In this document: positions 1-8,338 of the stretch, piece by piece
How positions within the stretch are numbered: the stretch's first letter is position 1
How the letters are laid out: each line of letters opens with the position of its first letter
NCBI RefSeq assembly: GCF_029212375.1
Contig: NZ_JARGNU010000002.1
Coordinates: 286,260 to 350,259, forward strand
DNA from: Zhongshania sp.
Lineage (GTDB): Bacteria; Pseudomonadota; Gammaproteobacteria; Pseudomonadales; Spongiibacteraceae
Reading direction: 5' to 3'
DNA: 64,000 bases
Made by a program: the position numbers and the translations under genes
The notes under the pieces: model-generated
What the model was told of the DNA's origin: nothing
The model's database searches: none
The model's input: only the letters and a program-made list of their open reading frames with translations

Positions 1-1052
1 ACAGCTTTGGCGCCGCCGAAAATACCAGTAAATCTGCGTTTGTGTCGGGTACGTTTAGCCTGACAGAAGATGTTAATGCGACACTGGGTGCGCGTATTAC
101 TGAGGATGAAAAGGCCTTTTTCTCGCAGCAATACGCGGTTCCACTTGGGGTTGCGTCAAATCCTGGCCCCTCAGCAGCGGTATGCCGGATCGACGCGGCT
201 AGTCCGCCACCAAATGCAGATTTTAATCAATGTACTTGGTCAGATAGTGAAACCTTTAAGTTTATTTCTTGGACCGCGTCGGTTGATTGGCGCCTCAATG
301 AAGATGTAATGACCTATGTTAAAACATCTAGCTCTAGTCGCTCTGGTGGCCAAAATGCTCGAGGCATAGACGCCGATAGCACCAAGCCTTTTGATGAAGA
401 AACCGCGACTGATATTGAATTGGGTATTAAATCAGAATTGTTTGAAAACTCCGTTAAGTTGAATGCTGCCTACTACCATACTTTCTATGAAGACACCCAG
501 CAGACGAATCTTGTTGCGACGCCGTCAGGGTTAATCACGCAAGTTGTGAATGCGGGTAATGCCGATATTGATGGTATCGAGGCCGAGGCGCAGTGGGTCA
601 TTACGCCAAACTGGATGCTAACAGTAACAGCGGGCTATCTAGATTGGGAATTCGAAAAACCTGATTCCGGTTCAACCCCCATTCTGCCATCGGCACCTGA
701 GTTTGAAGGTACCGCACGCCTAAATTATTTTATGCCGACGGCGGCCGGTGACTGGACCTTTGACTTGAACGCTTCATCAAGATCGAAGCTGCTGGGTAAT
801 GCCTCGGGCGGCCAGGATGCTATCGATAACTTTCCTGCGGCAACCGCAGAGAGTCTGACGCTTATTGGTGCTCGCGCTCAGTTGGAAGTGAAAGATACTA
901 ATCTTAATGTGTCATTTTGGGCGCGTAACCTTGAAAACAAAGAGTATTCCACTAGCGGTTTGAATATTTACTTCCCTGGTTCGCTAGCGATTGCTAACCG
1001 GCCAATGGGCGAGCCACGCACCTTTGGTGTTGATGTGACTTACAACTTCTAG
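1..1052 (+). CDS. TonB-dependent receptor, C-terminal part (5' end outside window)
   Basis: The frame is open from the first bases of the window and ends at 1052, giving about 350 residues of the outer-membrane beta-barrel. The last residues (DVTYNF) form the usual aromatic-terminated final strand. It is closely similar to the barrel of the complete receptor at 14578-16983: shared blocks include NTSKSAFVSGT, FISWTASVDWRLN, SSRSGGQNARG and LNAAYYHTFY. Two cysteines flank a shared SPPPNADF block in a probable extracellular loop. It should import a large or hydrophobic substrate using TonB energy. Plug and signal peptide lie upstream of the window. A strong terminator follows. Confidence 0.93.
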   Translation, partial: SFGAAENTSKSAFVSGTFSLTEDVNATLGARITEDEKAFFSQQYAVPLGVASNPGPSAAVCRIDAASPPPNADFNQCTWSDSETFKFISWTASVDWRLNEDVMTYVKTSSSSRSGGQNARGIDADSTKPFDEETATDIELGIKSELFENSVKLNAAYYHTFYEDTQQTNLVATPSGLITQVVNAGNADIDGIEAEAQWVITPNWMLTVTAGYLDWEFEKPDSGSTPILPSAPEFEGTARLNYFMPTAAGDWTFDLNASSRSKLLGNASGGQDAIDNFPAATAESLTLIGARAQLEVKDTNLNVSFWARNLENKEYSTSGLNIYFPGSLAIANRPMGEPRTFGVDVTYNF

Positions 1053-1080
1053 CGTAAATGAATACGGTCTAATTTGCTTT

Positions 1081-1106
1081 GCCAGCGCTTGCGCTGGCTT
1101 TTTTTT
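1081..1106 (+). terminator. Rho-independent terminator of the receptor gene
   Basis: Perfect 8-bp stem GCCAGCGC / GCGCTGGC with a 2-nt loop, followed at once by eight T residues. It starts 29 nt after the receptor stop codon and separates it from the acyl-CoA synthetase gene. Confidence 0.9.
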
Positions 1107-1133
1107 CTTAAAATTTTGGAGTTTAAGGCGGTA

Positions 1134-2726
1134 ATGGAATTACTAAAAATTGCTAATTTACATCAATTATCTTTGGCGAAGGTTGTTGCTACAGGGGCAG
1201 AGCAGCGGCCGCAATTACAAATTTTGCGCTTTGTTCATGTCGATACTGACGGCGCACTGTGCGGCGAAACCCGCAATTACGAGCAGCTGTGGCGCAATGC
1301 GTCGACGCTTGCCGCTGTCATCAATGAACGACAGGGCGGCAGGCCGGGCAATATTGCGCTGATGATGAATAACCACCCCGAGTTTGTTGAAACCATGGTG
1401 GCGAGTTCTATACTTGGCGCGCCTTTTGTGCCCATAGATCCCCGCGCTAAAGGTCTAAAGTTAGCGTATATGTTGTCCCATACCGATTGCGATGGCTTGG
1501 TCTGCGCCGATTACTGTCTAGATCAAGTGCTTGAGGTACTTGGTGATGAGGTGAGTTTAAAATGGATATTATGTGTTGGTACAAATTCGGGAGCTAAGAA
1601 TAGCTTTGCTAATTTAATTGAAGACTATCAGCAATGTTTAACTGATGCTGCGTCGAGTTTGCTAGGTGTCGATCACGCTCCTGATATACCCATGTTTATG
1701 ATGTTTACCTCGGGCACCACCGGTAATCCCAAAGCGGTTGTCTATAGTCAGGGGCAGTATATGGCGCAGGCCGATAGCCTCGCTAAATTAGGGGCGAATG
1801 AGCATGATGTGTTTTACACCGGCTTATCGTTAACCCACATTAATGCTCAGAATTTTTTACGCAATGGCCTAGCGCTGGGCATTCCCGTGGTGATCAGCCG
1901 CAAATTCAGTAAAAGCCGCTTGTGGGATATTTGCCGAGAGTACGGCTGCACCATATTTAGTTTATTGGGCGGCATGATTCCTGAAATTTACGCTGTTCCT
2001 GAAAATTCTGATGATGCAGATAATCCCGTTCGGCTGATTCTAAGCTCCGGTATGCCTCCGTCGATATGGAAGGACTTCGAGCGCCGCTTTGCTGTGCAAT
2101 TATTTGAAGTCTACGGCGCGACGGAGGGCGGTGGCCTAGCCAACCCACCGGGTATTGGTCCAGTTGGAAGCATTGGTAAGCCAAGTGCAGATTGGGAAGC
2201 AGAGATTTTCGATAGTCAGGGTGTTGCCTGTAAGCCGGGAGTTGAGGGCGAAATCTGCTTTCGTCGTCTAAATGGCCAAGCGACGACCGTGAGCTATTAC
2301 AAGAATGAGGACGCCTCCGCAGAAAAAGTGCAGGGCGGCTGGCTGCGCATGGGAGATTTGGGCCACAAAGACGAAAACGGCTGGTTTTATTTTCATCACC
2401 GCGTGGGTGGCGGTGTGCGGCGCAATGGCGATTTTGTTAATACCGCCTTGGTGGAAGCGAGCCTACTGCAATCCTCTTATGTGCAAGATGTGTTCGTTTA
2501 CGGCGTAACGCGTCCTAACAATATTGCTGGCGAGAAAACCTTGGTGGCCGCCATTGTGGCCTCTGACCGCGACGATTTTAGCGAGGACGTGCTGCGTGAG
2601 TTTTGCCACAAAAATTTAGAGAAAAACGATATCCCTGAAATATTTCAAGTGCTCTCGGCAATACCTAAAACTGTATCGGAAAAGCCGATAGAGAAAGAGT
2701 GTATTGCCTTGCTCGATTTAGACTAG
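1134..2726 (+). CDS. AMP-forming acyl-CoA synthetase (ANL superfamily)
   Basis: A 530-residue adenylate-forming enzyme expected to activate a carboxylic acid to its acyl-CoA thioester. The P-loop-like motif FTSGTTGNPK, the YGATEGGG motif and the GDLG motif are all visible. The usual C-terminal PxTxxGKIxK lysine motif is replaced by a weaker KTVSEKPIEK. I chose ATG 1134 because upstream in-frame TTG codons lie inside the terminator of the previous gene and AAGGCG precedes this ATG. It is convergent with the enoyl-CoA hydratase at 2742. CaiC- or cyclohexanecarboxylate-type ligases are possible; the substrate cannot be read from the sequence. Confidence 0.88.
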   Translation: MELLKIANLHQLSLAKVVATGAEQRPQLQILRFVHVDTDGALCGETRNYEQLWRNASTLAAVINERQGGRPGNIALMMNNHPEFVETMVASSILGAPFVPIDPRAKGLKLAYMLSHTDCDGLVCADYCLDQVLEVLGDEVSLKWILCVGTNSGAKNSFANLIEDYQQCLTDAASSLLGVDHAPDIPMFMMFTSGTTGNPKAVVYSQGQYMAQADSLAKLGANEHDVFYTGLSLTHINAQNFLRNGLALGIPVVISRKFSKSRLWDICREYGCTIFSLLGGMIPEIYAVPENSDDADNPVRLILSSGMPPSIWKDFERRFAVQLFEVYGATEGGGLANPPGIGPVGSIGKPSADWEAEIFDSQGVACKPGVEGEICFRRLNGQATTVSYYKNEDASAEKVQGGWLRMGDLGHKDENGWFYFHHRVGGGVRRNGDFVNTALVEASLLQSSYVQDVFVYGVTRPNNIAGEKTLVAAIVASDRDDFSEDVLREFCHKNLEKNDIPEIFQVLSAIPKTVSEKPIEKECIALLDLD

Positions 2727-2741
2727 TGAGCTGCTAAGGGA

Positions 2742-3518
2742 TTAGCTGCCCTGCCAATTTGGCGGGCGTTTTTCTAGAAAGGCGCGCATCCCTTCTTTGG
2801 AATCTGCCGAGCTAATGACGATGCCTGCGGCGCCTTGATTTCGTTGCCACAACTCCGCCTCGTCGCACTCGGGGGCTGCTTTGCAGAGCGCGAGGCTTTG
2901 GTCAACGGAGATCGGCGCATTGGCGGCAATTTCTTCGGCCAGCGTAATAGCTGCGTCGAGCACTTGGCCTGGTTCAGCCAAGCTATTAACTAGGCCAAAA
3001 TGTAAGGCGCGCTCAGCAGTTATCGCGCGGCCGGTCACCGCCAGCTCAATAGCAATCGCTCTTGGTAGTGAGCGGCCAACCCGAAATGCGCCACCTGCCG
3101 CCGCTATTAATCCACGTTTCACTTCGGGCAAGCCAAGCTGAGCCTCGGTGCTAACAACCGCTAAATCGCAGGCCAGCAATAATTCAAAGCCACCGCCCAG
3201 CGCTAGGCCATCTACTGCGGCAATCCACACTTTGCTGCGTGGTTCGTGAACAAATCCCGCAAAGCCGCCGCTCTTCGTGGTCAGGGCATGGCCGCGACCC
3301 GCGTTGACTTCCGTGAGGTCGGCGCCAGCACAGAAAACCTTGCCCTTGGCGGTGAGAATAGCAACGCGCAGCAGAGGATCGTTTTCGACGGTTTGAATTG
3401 CATCGCGCAGCCCCTGCGCAATTTCGCCGCTAATCACATTGCGTTTTTCGGGTCGATTTAAGGTAATAACCGCGATTTGCGGGCTTAAGCGTTCAAATAA
3501 TAGATGTGGCTCAGACAT
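2742..3518 (-). CDS. Enoyl-CoA hydratase/isomerase (crotonase family)
   Basis: A 258-residue crotonase. The two oxyanion-hole segments are present (FCAGADLTE and ALGGGFEL). Both positions matching the catalytic glutamates of classical hydratases keep Glu (LPEVKRGL and AIELAVTG), so a true 2-enoyl-CoA hydratase activity is plausible. ATG 3518 is preferred over the in-frame GTG at 3527 because GAGTG sits at ribosome-binding distance. It is divergent from the acyl-CoA dehydrogenase at 3750, and the shared intergenic region contains a perfect 16-bp palindrome. Specificity is unknown. Confidence 0.88.
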   Translation of the reverse strand: MSEPHLLFERLSPQIAVITLNRPEKRNVISGEIAQGLRDAIQTVENDPLLRVAILTAKGKVFCAGADLTEVNAGRGHALTTKSGGFAGFVHEPRSKVWIAAVDGLALGGGFELLLACDLAVVSTEAQLGLPEVKRGLIAAAGGAFRVGRSLPRAIAIELAVTGRAITAERALHFGLVNSLAEPGQVLDAAITLAEEIAANAPISVDQSLALCKAAPECDEAELWQRNQGAAGIVISSADSKEGMRAFLEKRPPNWQGS

Positions 3519-3574
3519 AGTATGCACTCGTTATTTTTTAAGGTGGGCGGAGTCGAGGGTATTAGGTACTTCCA

Positions 3575-3590
3575 AATCATATATATGATT
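3575..3590. promoter_or_regulatory. Perfect palindrome AATCATATATATGATT, candidate operator
   Basis: A 16-bp perfect palindrome (AATCAT, spacer ATAT, ATGATT) in the 231-bp gap between the divergent hydratase and acyl-CoA dehydrogenase genes. Closely related sites with the same half-sites lie at 28530-28545 and, with one mismatch, at 14476-14491. All three precede catabolic genes, which suggests one regulator. Which regulator is unknown. Confidence 0.5.
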
Positions 3591-3749
3591 GTTATTATAT
3601 ATACTTCAATTGCCATGGCAAGATGGCCTTTGTTTTGGTATTCGCTGGATGCCGCGCAAGCTTTCAGCCGAAGAGACTAAACTCATATAAGAATAGTCGC
3701 AGAACTCGCGATAGATCTTGGCTCGACACCCGACTCTTTGGAGAGACGT

Positions 3750-4823
3750 ATGAATTTCGATTTTTCTGAAGATCAGCGAATGCTTGCTGATCATGCCCGC
3801 AAATTTCTCTCCGAGAGCTGTGACCCAGAGCGGTTGCGCAGCCATATTGCCAGCGGTGCAGATTACGATGAGGCACTTTGGCAGCAGATGGTCGAGCTTG
3901 GCTGGCCCGCCATTAGCATTGCTGAAGAACAGGGCGGCTTGGGCATGGGTGCTTTGGAGCTGTGTGTGCTCGCCGAAGAGGTAGGTCGTGTACTGGCGCC
4001 AACGCCGTTCTTTAGCACGGTTTGCCTTGGTGCAGAGTTGCTTAAGCGCTGTAGCAATAGCGAGGCTGCTGAACTTTTGGGACAAATTGCCTGCGGCGAA
4101 GCGATTGTGGCGGTAGAGCTGGCTGCAAAGAGTCTCCAAGTCGATGCCGATTTGCTAACCGTCAGCGGATCACTGCCCGCGGTGGCCTATGCGCGCAGCG
4201 CCAATTTTCTGATTACCAGCGCGCTGCTGGATGGCAAGCTAAGTTTGGTGCTGATCGACACTACGGCGACTGGCTATCAAACCCTAGATTTACCCGAGGG
4301 TGTCGATGAGTTGGCCAGTTACCAGCGCGTCTCGCTTGAATCGGTGCCAGCTATCGTTTTGCAAAGTGAGCAGGGTGCTGAGGCGCTAATCGATGTCATT
4401 ACGAATCAAGCCGCGATACTCACCGCCTTTGAACAGCTCGGTGGCGCTGAAGTGGCCTGTTATATGGCCCGGGATTATGTGCTGGAACGCTACGCCTTTG
4501 GTCGCCAAGTGGGTGTTTACCAAGCGGTGAAGCATCGTTTGGCAGACATGATGATCAAGATCGAGCTGGCGCGTTCCAATGCCTATTACGGCGCCTGGGC
4601 AATGTCGGTAGGTGGCAGCGAACTGCCGCTGGCCGCTGCGGTGGCTAGGGTGAGTGCTACCGATGCCTATAATTTTTCTGCGGAAGAAAACCTGCACCTG
4701 CACGGCGGAATTGGTTATACCTGGGAAGCCAATTGCCATTTTTTCTACAAGCGTGCGCGCTTGCTCGCAATGAGTATCGGCAATATCGCCCACTGGTCTA
4801 AGAAGTTACTGGCCGCCGCCTGA
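3750..4823 (+). CDS. Acyl-CoA dehydrogenase, short subunit of a putative heteromeric enzyme
   Basis: A 357-residue member of the acyl-CoA dehydrogenase family. N-terminal (FDFSEDQRML) and C-terminal (HGGIGYTWE, FYKRARLL) signatures are clear. The middle domain lacks the SEPxAGSD and W-T-S motifs that bind FAD and substrate in ordinary members. Its partner 28 bp downstream has them. This split is typical of the alpha2beta2 dehydrogenases of actinobacterial steroid side-chain degradation (FadE26-FadE27 type). ATG 3750 is preceded by GGAGAGA; the in-frame TTG at 3738 is inside that site. It probably desaturates a bulky acyl-CoA together with the next gene product. Confidence 0.88.
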   Translation: MNFDFSEDQRMLADHARKFLSESCDPERLRSHIASGADYDEALWQQMVELGWPAISIAEEQGGLGMGALELCVLAEEVGRVLAPTPFFSTVCLGAELLKRCSNSEAAELLGQIACGEAIVAVELAAKSLQVDADLLTVSGSLPAVAYARSANFLITSALLDGKLSLVLIDTTATGYQTLDLPEGVDELASYQRVSLESVPAIVLQSEQGAEALIDVITNQAAILTAFEQLGGAEVACYMARDYVLERYAFGRQVGVYQAVKHRLADMMIKIELARSNAYYGAWAMSVGGSELPLAAAVARVSATDAYNFSAEENLHLHGGIGYTWEANCHFFYKRARLLAMSIGNIAHWSKKLLAAA

Positions 4824-4851
4824 GCCGCCCCGCATAGTTTAGGAGTACAGC

Positions 4852-6060
4852 ATGGATTTTAATGATACCCGCGAAGAAGCGATGTTCCGCGAGGAAGTGC
4901 GTAATTGGTTGAACGACAATGCCGGTGATTATCGCCAGCCGCTGGGCATGTCGCCAGGGGATGTCCGCTTTGCGGAGTTAGGCCGAGATTGGCAAAAGCA
5001 AAAGGCAAAGGCCGGCTACGCCGCAATCTCCCTACCCAAAGACATGGGTGGCATGGGTGGCACGGCAATGCAGGAAGTTATTTTTGCCGAAGAAGAAGGG
5101 CGCTACCACGTGCCAGTTGGTCCTTTTGTAACGATAGGATGCCAGTTGGCAGTACCCACCATCTACACCCACGGTACGCCTGAGCAAATTGAACAGTTTG
5201 CCTATAAAACCCTGATGGGTGAGTTGCTGTGGTGTCAGATGTTTTCTGAGCCGTCTGCGGGTTCAGACCTTGCCGGGCTGCGCACTAAGGCCGTGCGCGA
5301 TGGGGATGACTGGGTCGTTAACGGCCAAAAGGTATGGACCTCCTGGGCCCATACCGCCGACTGGGGGGTGCTGGTGGTGCGCACCGACGCTGATGTGCCA
5401 AAACATAAAGGCCTGACCTATTTCTTATTGGATATGAAAACGCCGGGCATCGATGTTCGACCCATCAAGCAAATTTCCGGTGAATCGGAGTTTAATGAGG
5501 TGTTTCTCACCGACGTGAGAATTCCTGACCGCTACCGCTTAGGCGATGTGAACAGTGGCTGGAAAGTGGTGATGACGACGCTAATGAACGAGCGTCTCAA
5601 TGTGGGTGGTGAGTCCAAGGGCTTGCCTAGTATTGATGAACTTCTCGATGTGGTGCGCAGCGCAGGTGATGATGCCGCACCTTACCATTTGGATGTGGCG
5701 CGTCATGTTGCAACCGACATGGGCCTTAAAAACTTTCGAGCACGATTACTAACAAGTGTCTCTCGCGGTGAAACCCCCAGCGCCATGTCGAATATGGGCA
5801 AGTTGGTGTCTGCCAATATGCTGCAGGATATCTCCGCAATCGCTGGCGACATACTGGGCATGGACTGCGCTTTTTCTGCAGAAAATAACGAGCTGGCCAA
5901 GAAGTTTCAGTACGGTTATATCTGGGCCTCAGCCTTGCGAATCGCTGGCGGCACCGATGAAATTCTGCGCAATCAAATTGCGGAGCGGGTGTTAGGCTTG
6001 CCCGGCGATATTCGCGTTGATAAAGACATTGCCTTCGCCCAATTGCCGGCGGGTAAATAG
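4852..6060 (+). CDS. Acyl-CoA dehydrogenase, long FAD-binding subunit of a putative heteromeric enzyme
   Basis: A 402-residue acyl-CoA dehydrogenase with SEPSAGSD at residues 132-139 and WTS at 162-164, the canonical FAD/substrate segment. The C-terminal stretch is AGGTDEILRN, so the Glu of the medium-chain type YEGT motif is Gly here. A Glu in NERLNVGG may act as base, as in LCAD and isovaleryl-CoA dehydrogenase. RBS-like AGGAG precedes the ATG. It is in an operon with the short subunit and convergent with the AraC gene. The pair probably catalyses alpha,beta-desaturation of an unusual acyl-CoA. Confidence 0.9.
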   Translation: MDFNDTREEAMFREEVRNWLNDNAGDYRQPLGMSPGDVRFAELGRDWQKQKAKAGYAAISLPKDMGGMGGTAMQEVIFAEEEGRYHVPVGPFVTIGCQLAVPTIYTHGTPEQIEQFAYKTLMGELLWCQMFSEPSAGSDLAGLRTKAVRDGDDWVVNGQKVWTSWAHTADWGVLVVRTDADVPKHKGLTYFLLDMKTPGIDVRPIKQISGESEFNEVFLTDVRIPDRYRLGDVNSGWKVVMTTLMNERLNVGGESKGLPSIDELLDVVRSAGDDAAPYHLDVARHVATDMGLKNFRARLLTSVSRGETPSAMSNMGKLVSANMLQDISAIAGDILGMDCAFSAENNELAKKFQYGYIWASALRIAGGTDEILRNQIAERVLGLPGDIRVDKDIAFAQLPAGK

Positions 6061-6089
6061 GCGTCGCCGTAATATCCGTAACAGAAAGT

Positions 6090-7124
6090 TTAGGACTGAT
6101 AATCGGACGGGCTGGCGCCGGTCCACTGCTTAAACGCGCGGCTAAAGGAGCGCGGCTCAGCAAAGCCCAGCTGTTCGGCGACCTCGGCAACGGACATTTT
6201 CTGAAAGCGCAGTTTGTCGATGGCGGTGTCGCAGCGCACATCGTTGAGAATACGCTGAAAGCTGGTGCCCTCGCTGTTCAAGTGACGATGCAGGGTAGCG
6301 GTGGTTAAGTGCAGGTGTTGGGCTACAGTATTAAGGCTCGGTATGGCTTCGCCTTGGCGCAGGGCGTTGAAGACCAGTGAGCGTACCTTTGACGAGACTT
6401 GGACTTGCTCGTCGGGCCAGTGGACTACGCCGCTTTGTATTGCCGTTTGGCGCAGGGCCAGCCATTCATTGCGGCTGCGCAGAATGGGTAGAGAAAGGTA
6501 TTTGCGGCTAAATACCACCGCGTTGCGTTTGCAGCCACTTTGCCAGTCGCCACGCAGTTGATATACGAGGCGCTCGGGATTTACGTTTTCGGAAAACGCG
6601 AGCTCAACGGCTTTAACAGGAATAAGCTGGTCGATCATCCAGCTGAAAACGCGATGTAAATAATTGAGCCAATAATCTACTAAGAAGTGGCCGGGATCTC
6701 GCTGGGAGTCTAAGCCGGCGAGCACCAGCGCGATATCGTCGCCCTCGTCGCTGAGGCTCATGCGCATATCGTCGCAGACCAGCCGCATAAAGCGCAGGCT
6801 TTGGGTCATGGCTGCGCCAAGGGTGTCATTACCTAGGGCGATTTCGACCATCATGCTGGTTACGCCGGGTTTTACAGGATGCTCTCTCAACCCAAAAAAC
6901 TCATCTTGCAGCGGCGGCAATAAGCTGGTCAGCAGGTTTATGTACTGGCTGCGTGAGACGTCGCCGTCGCCCTCTATGGCGGCGGGGTTCATGCCTGCGT
7001 CGCAAAGCAAGGCATTGGTGTCTAGGCCGTGATTGATTGCCCCAGCCAGCAGCCGACTCACTGCCATACGGTAGTTAAATTCGGCTTGCAGCTCGAGTGG
7101 TGGATCTTGTTCAGTCGCGTGCAT
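6090..7124 (-). CDS. AraC-family transcriptional regulator
   Basis: 344 residues. The N-terminal two thirds match the arabinose-binding-like domain of the OruR/ArgR-like AraC subgroup. The C-terminal 100 residues carry two helix-turn-helix segments, with VAEVAEQLGFAEPRSFSRAF as the highly conserved second one. Subgroup members often activate catabolic operons for lipids or amino-acid derivatives. It sits between two acyl-CoA dehydrogenase pairs and is divergent from the flavoprotein at 7223, so control of the 7223-14276 operon is likely. The effector is unknown. Confidence 0.9.
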   Translation of the reverse strand: MHATEQDPPLELQAEFNYRMAVSRLLAGAINHGLDTNALLCDAGMNPAAIEGDGDVSRSQYINLLTSLLPPLQDEFFGLREHPVKPGVTSMMVEIALGNDTLGAAMTQSLRFMRLVCDDMRMSLSDEGDDIALVLAGLDSQRDPGHFLVDYWLNYLHRVFSWMIDQLIPVKAVELAFSENVNPERLVYQLRGDWQSGCKRNAVVFSRKYLSLPILRSRNEWLALRQTAIQSGVVHWPDEQVQVSSKVRSLVFNALRQGEAIPSLNTVAQHLHLTTATLHRHLNSEGTSFQRILNDVRCDTAIDKLRFQKMSVAEVAEQLGFAEPRSFSRAFKQWTGASPSDYQS

Positions 7125-7200
7125 ATTTTTGTGAGGCGGATTGTGAATTCTTGTCCTTCCGGCAAAGCCTTAGGCGCGAGATAGTAGCTAGCGAGTATAA

Positions 7201-7211
7201 CCCACTGTGGG
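7201..7211. promoter_or_regulatory. Palindrome CCCACTGTGGG upstream of the flavoprotein gene
   Basis: An 11-bp perfect palindrome (CCCAC, T, GTGGG) in the 98-bp gap between the divergent AraC gene and the flavoprotein gene, ending 11 nt before the latter's ATG. It could be an operator or a small hairpin near the ribosome-binding site. Evidence is positional only. Confidence 0.25.
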
Positions 7212-7222
7212 AATAATAATTT

Positions 7223-8338
7223 ATGAAAACGCCAATCACCGAGATGCTCGGTATTGAATTACCCATTTTTGCCTTCTCACACTGCCGCGATGTGGTAGTG
7301 GAGGTTTCTAAAGCGGGCGGTATGGGCGTGCTCGGTGCCAGCGGTTTCTCGCCGGAGCGCCTAGAGGAAGAGTTGCGGTGGATCGACGCCCACGTTGACG
7401 GCAAACCCTATGGGGTCGATTTACTTATTCCCAATACCTATGAAAAGCGCGCCGTGGGCAAGCTGGATTTAGACGTCTTGATTCCCCGTGAAACCCGCGA
7501 GTTTCTGGCTAATAAATGTGCCGAGGCCAATATTCCGCCGCTGCCGGAATCCGAAGCAGCTGAATTGCTCAAAACCCAGCTAGACAAGATTCAAATGACG
7601 CCAGAAGAGGCTACGGGCCTGCTGGATGTCGCCCTGCGCTATCCCATTAAATTGCTGGTTAACGCTCTGGGTACACCGCCGCGGGAAACCGTGGCCATGC
7701 TGCAAGCAAAGGGGATTCGGGTGGCGAGCTTGGTGGGCAAGGCCGATCACGCCTTGGCCCAGGTCGACGCGGGGGTGGATTTTATTGTTGCCCAAGGCGG
7801 CGAAGCAGGCGGCCATACCGGCAGTATTAGCTCAATGGTGTTATGGCCGCAGGTGATAGATGCCGTAGCGCCCATGCCGGTGCTGGCCGCTGGCGGTATT
7901 GGTCGCGGCAAACAAATGGCGGCGGCAATGGCCATGGGCGCGGCAGGGGTGTGGTGCGGCTCTATTTGGTTGGGCACCAGCCAGAGCGATGTAACGCCAA
8001 AATTGAAGGAGCGCTTGTTTGCGGCAAAGGCCGAAGACGCGATTCAATCCCGGGCGATGACCGGCAAACCCTGCCGCATGTTGCGCAGTGAGTTCAGTGA
8101 CATGTGGCTTGCCCCCGGCGCGCCAGCGACTTTGCCGATGCCCCTGCAAACCATTGCCACCGCAGAAATGCGGATGCGCATCGAACGCGCGGGCGCTAAA
8201 GACTATATGAGTTACCCCGTTGGGCAGATCGTTGGCGATATGAAACACGAGTCTTCAGTCCGTCAGGTGGTCATGGCAATGCTAGAAGAATTTGTCGACG
8301 CGGCGAGCAGTCTGTCGGCCTTAGTGAGTGAAGCCTAA
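7223..8338 (+). CDS. Nitronate monooxygenase-like FMN flavoprotein
   Basis: A 371-residue TIM-barrel flavoprotein of the nitronate monooxygenase/2-nitropropane dioxygenase family. The phosphate-binding segment (AQGGEAGGHTG, then VLAAGGIGRG) is well conserved. Family members in CoA-ester pathways are often not nitronate oxidases: IpdC of the steroid C/D-ring pathway is an example acting on an acyl-CoA. Here the gene starts an operon of two acyl-CoA dehydrogenases and a CoA-transferase, so a redox step on an acyl-CoA is at least as likely as nitronate oxidation. Its TAA overlaps the next ATG by one base. Confidence 0.85.
   Translation: MKTPITEMLGIELPIFAFSHCRDVVVEVSKAGGMGVLGASGFSPERLEEELRWIDAHVDGKPYGVDLLIPNTYEKRAVGKLDLDVLIPRETREFLANKCAEANIPPLPESEAAELLKTQLDKIQMTPEEATGLLDVALRYPIKLLVNALGTPPRETVAMLQAKGIRVASLVGKADHALAQVDAGVDFIVAQGGEAGGHTGSISSMVLWPQVIDAVAPMPVLAAGGIGRGKQMAAAMAMGAAGVWCGSIWLGTSQSDVTPKLKERLFAAKAEDAIQSRAMTGKPCRMLRSEFSDMWLAPGAPATLPMPLQTIATAEMRMRIERAGAKDYMSYPVGQIVGDMKHESSVRQVVMAMLEEFVDAASSLSALVSEA

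Noticed and set aside
1074-1133. Upstream TTG start for the acyl-CoA synthetase
   Set aside because: The extension would translate through the terminator hairpin of the previous gene; ATG 1134 has a better ribosome-binding site.
3606-4139. 177-codon minus-strand ORF
   Set aside because: It lies opposite the start of the short acyl-CoA dehydrogenase, has no recognisable motif and is explained by codon bias of the real gene.
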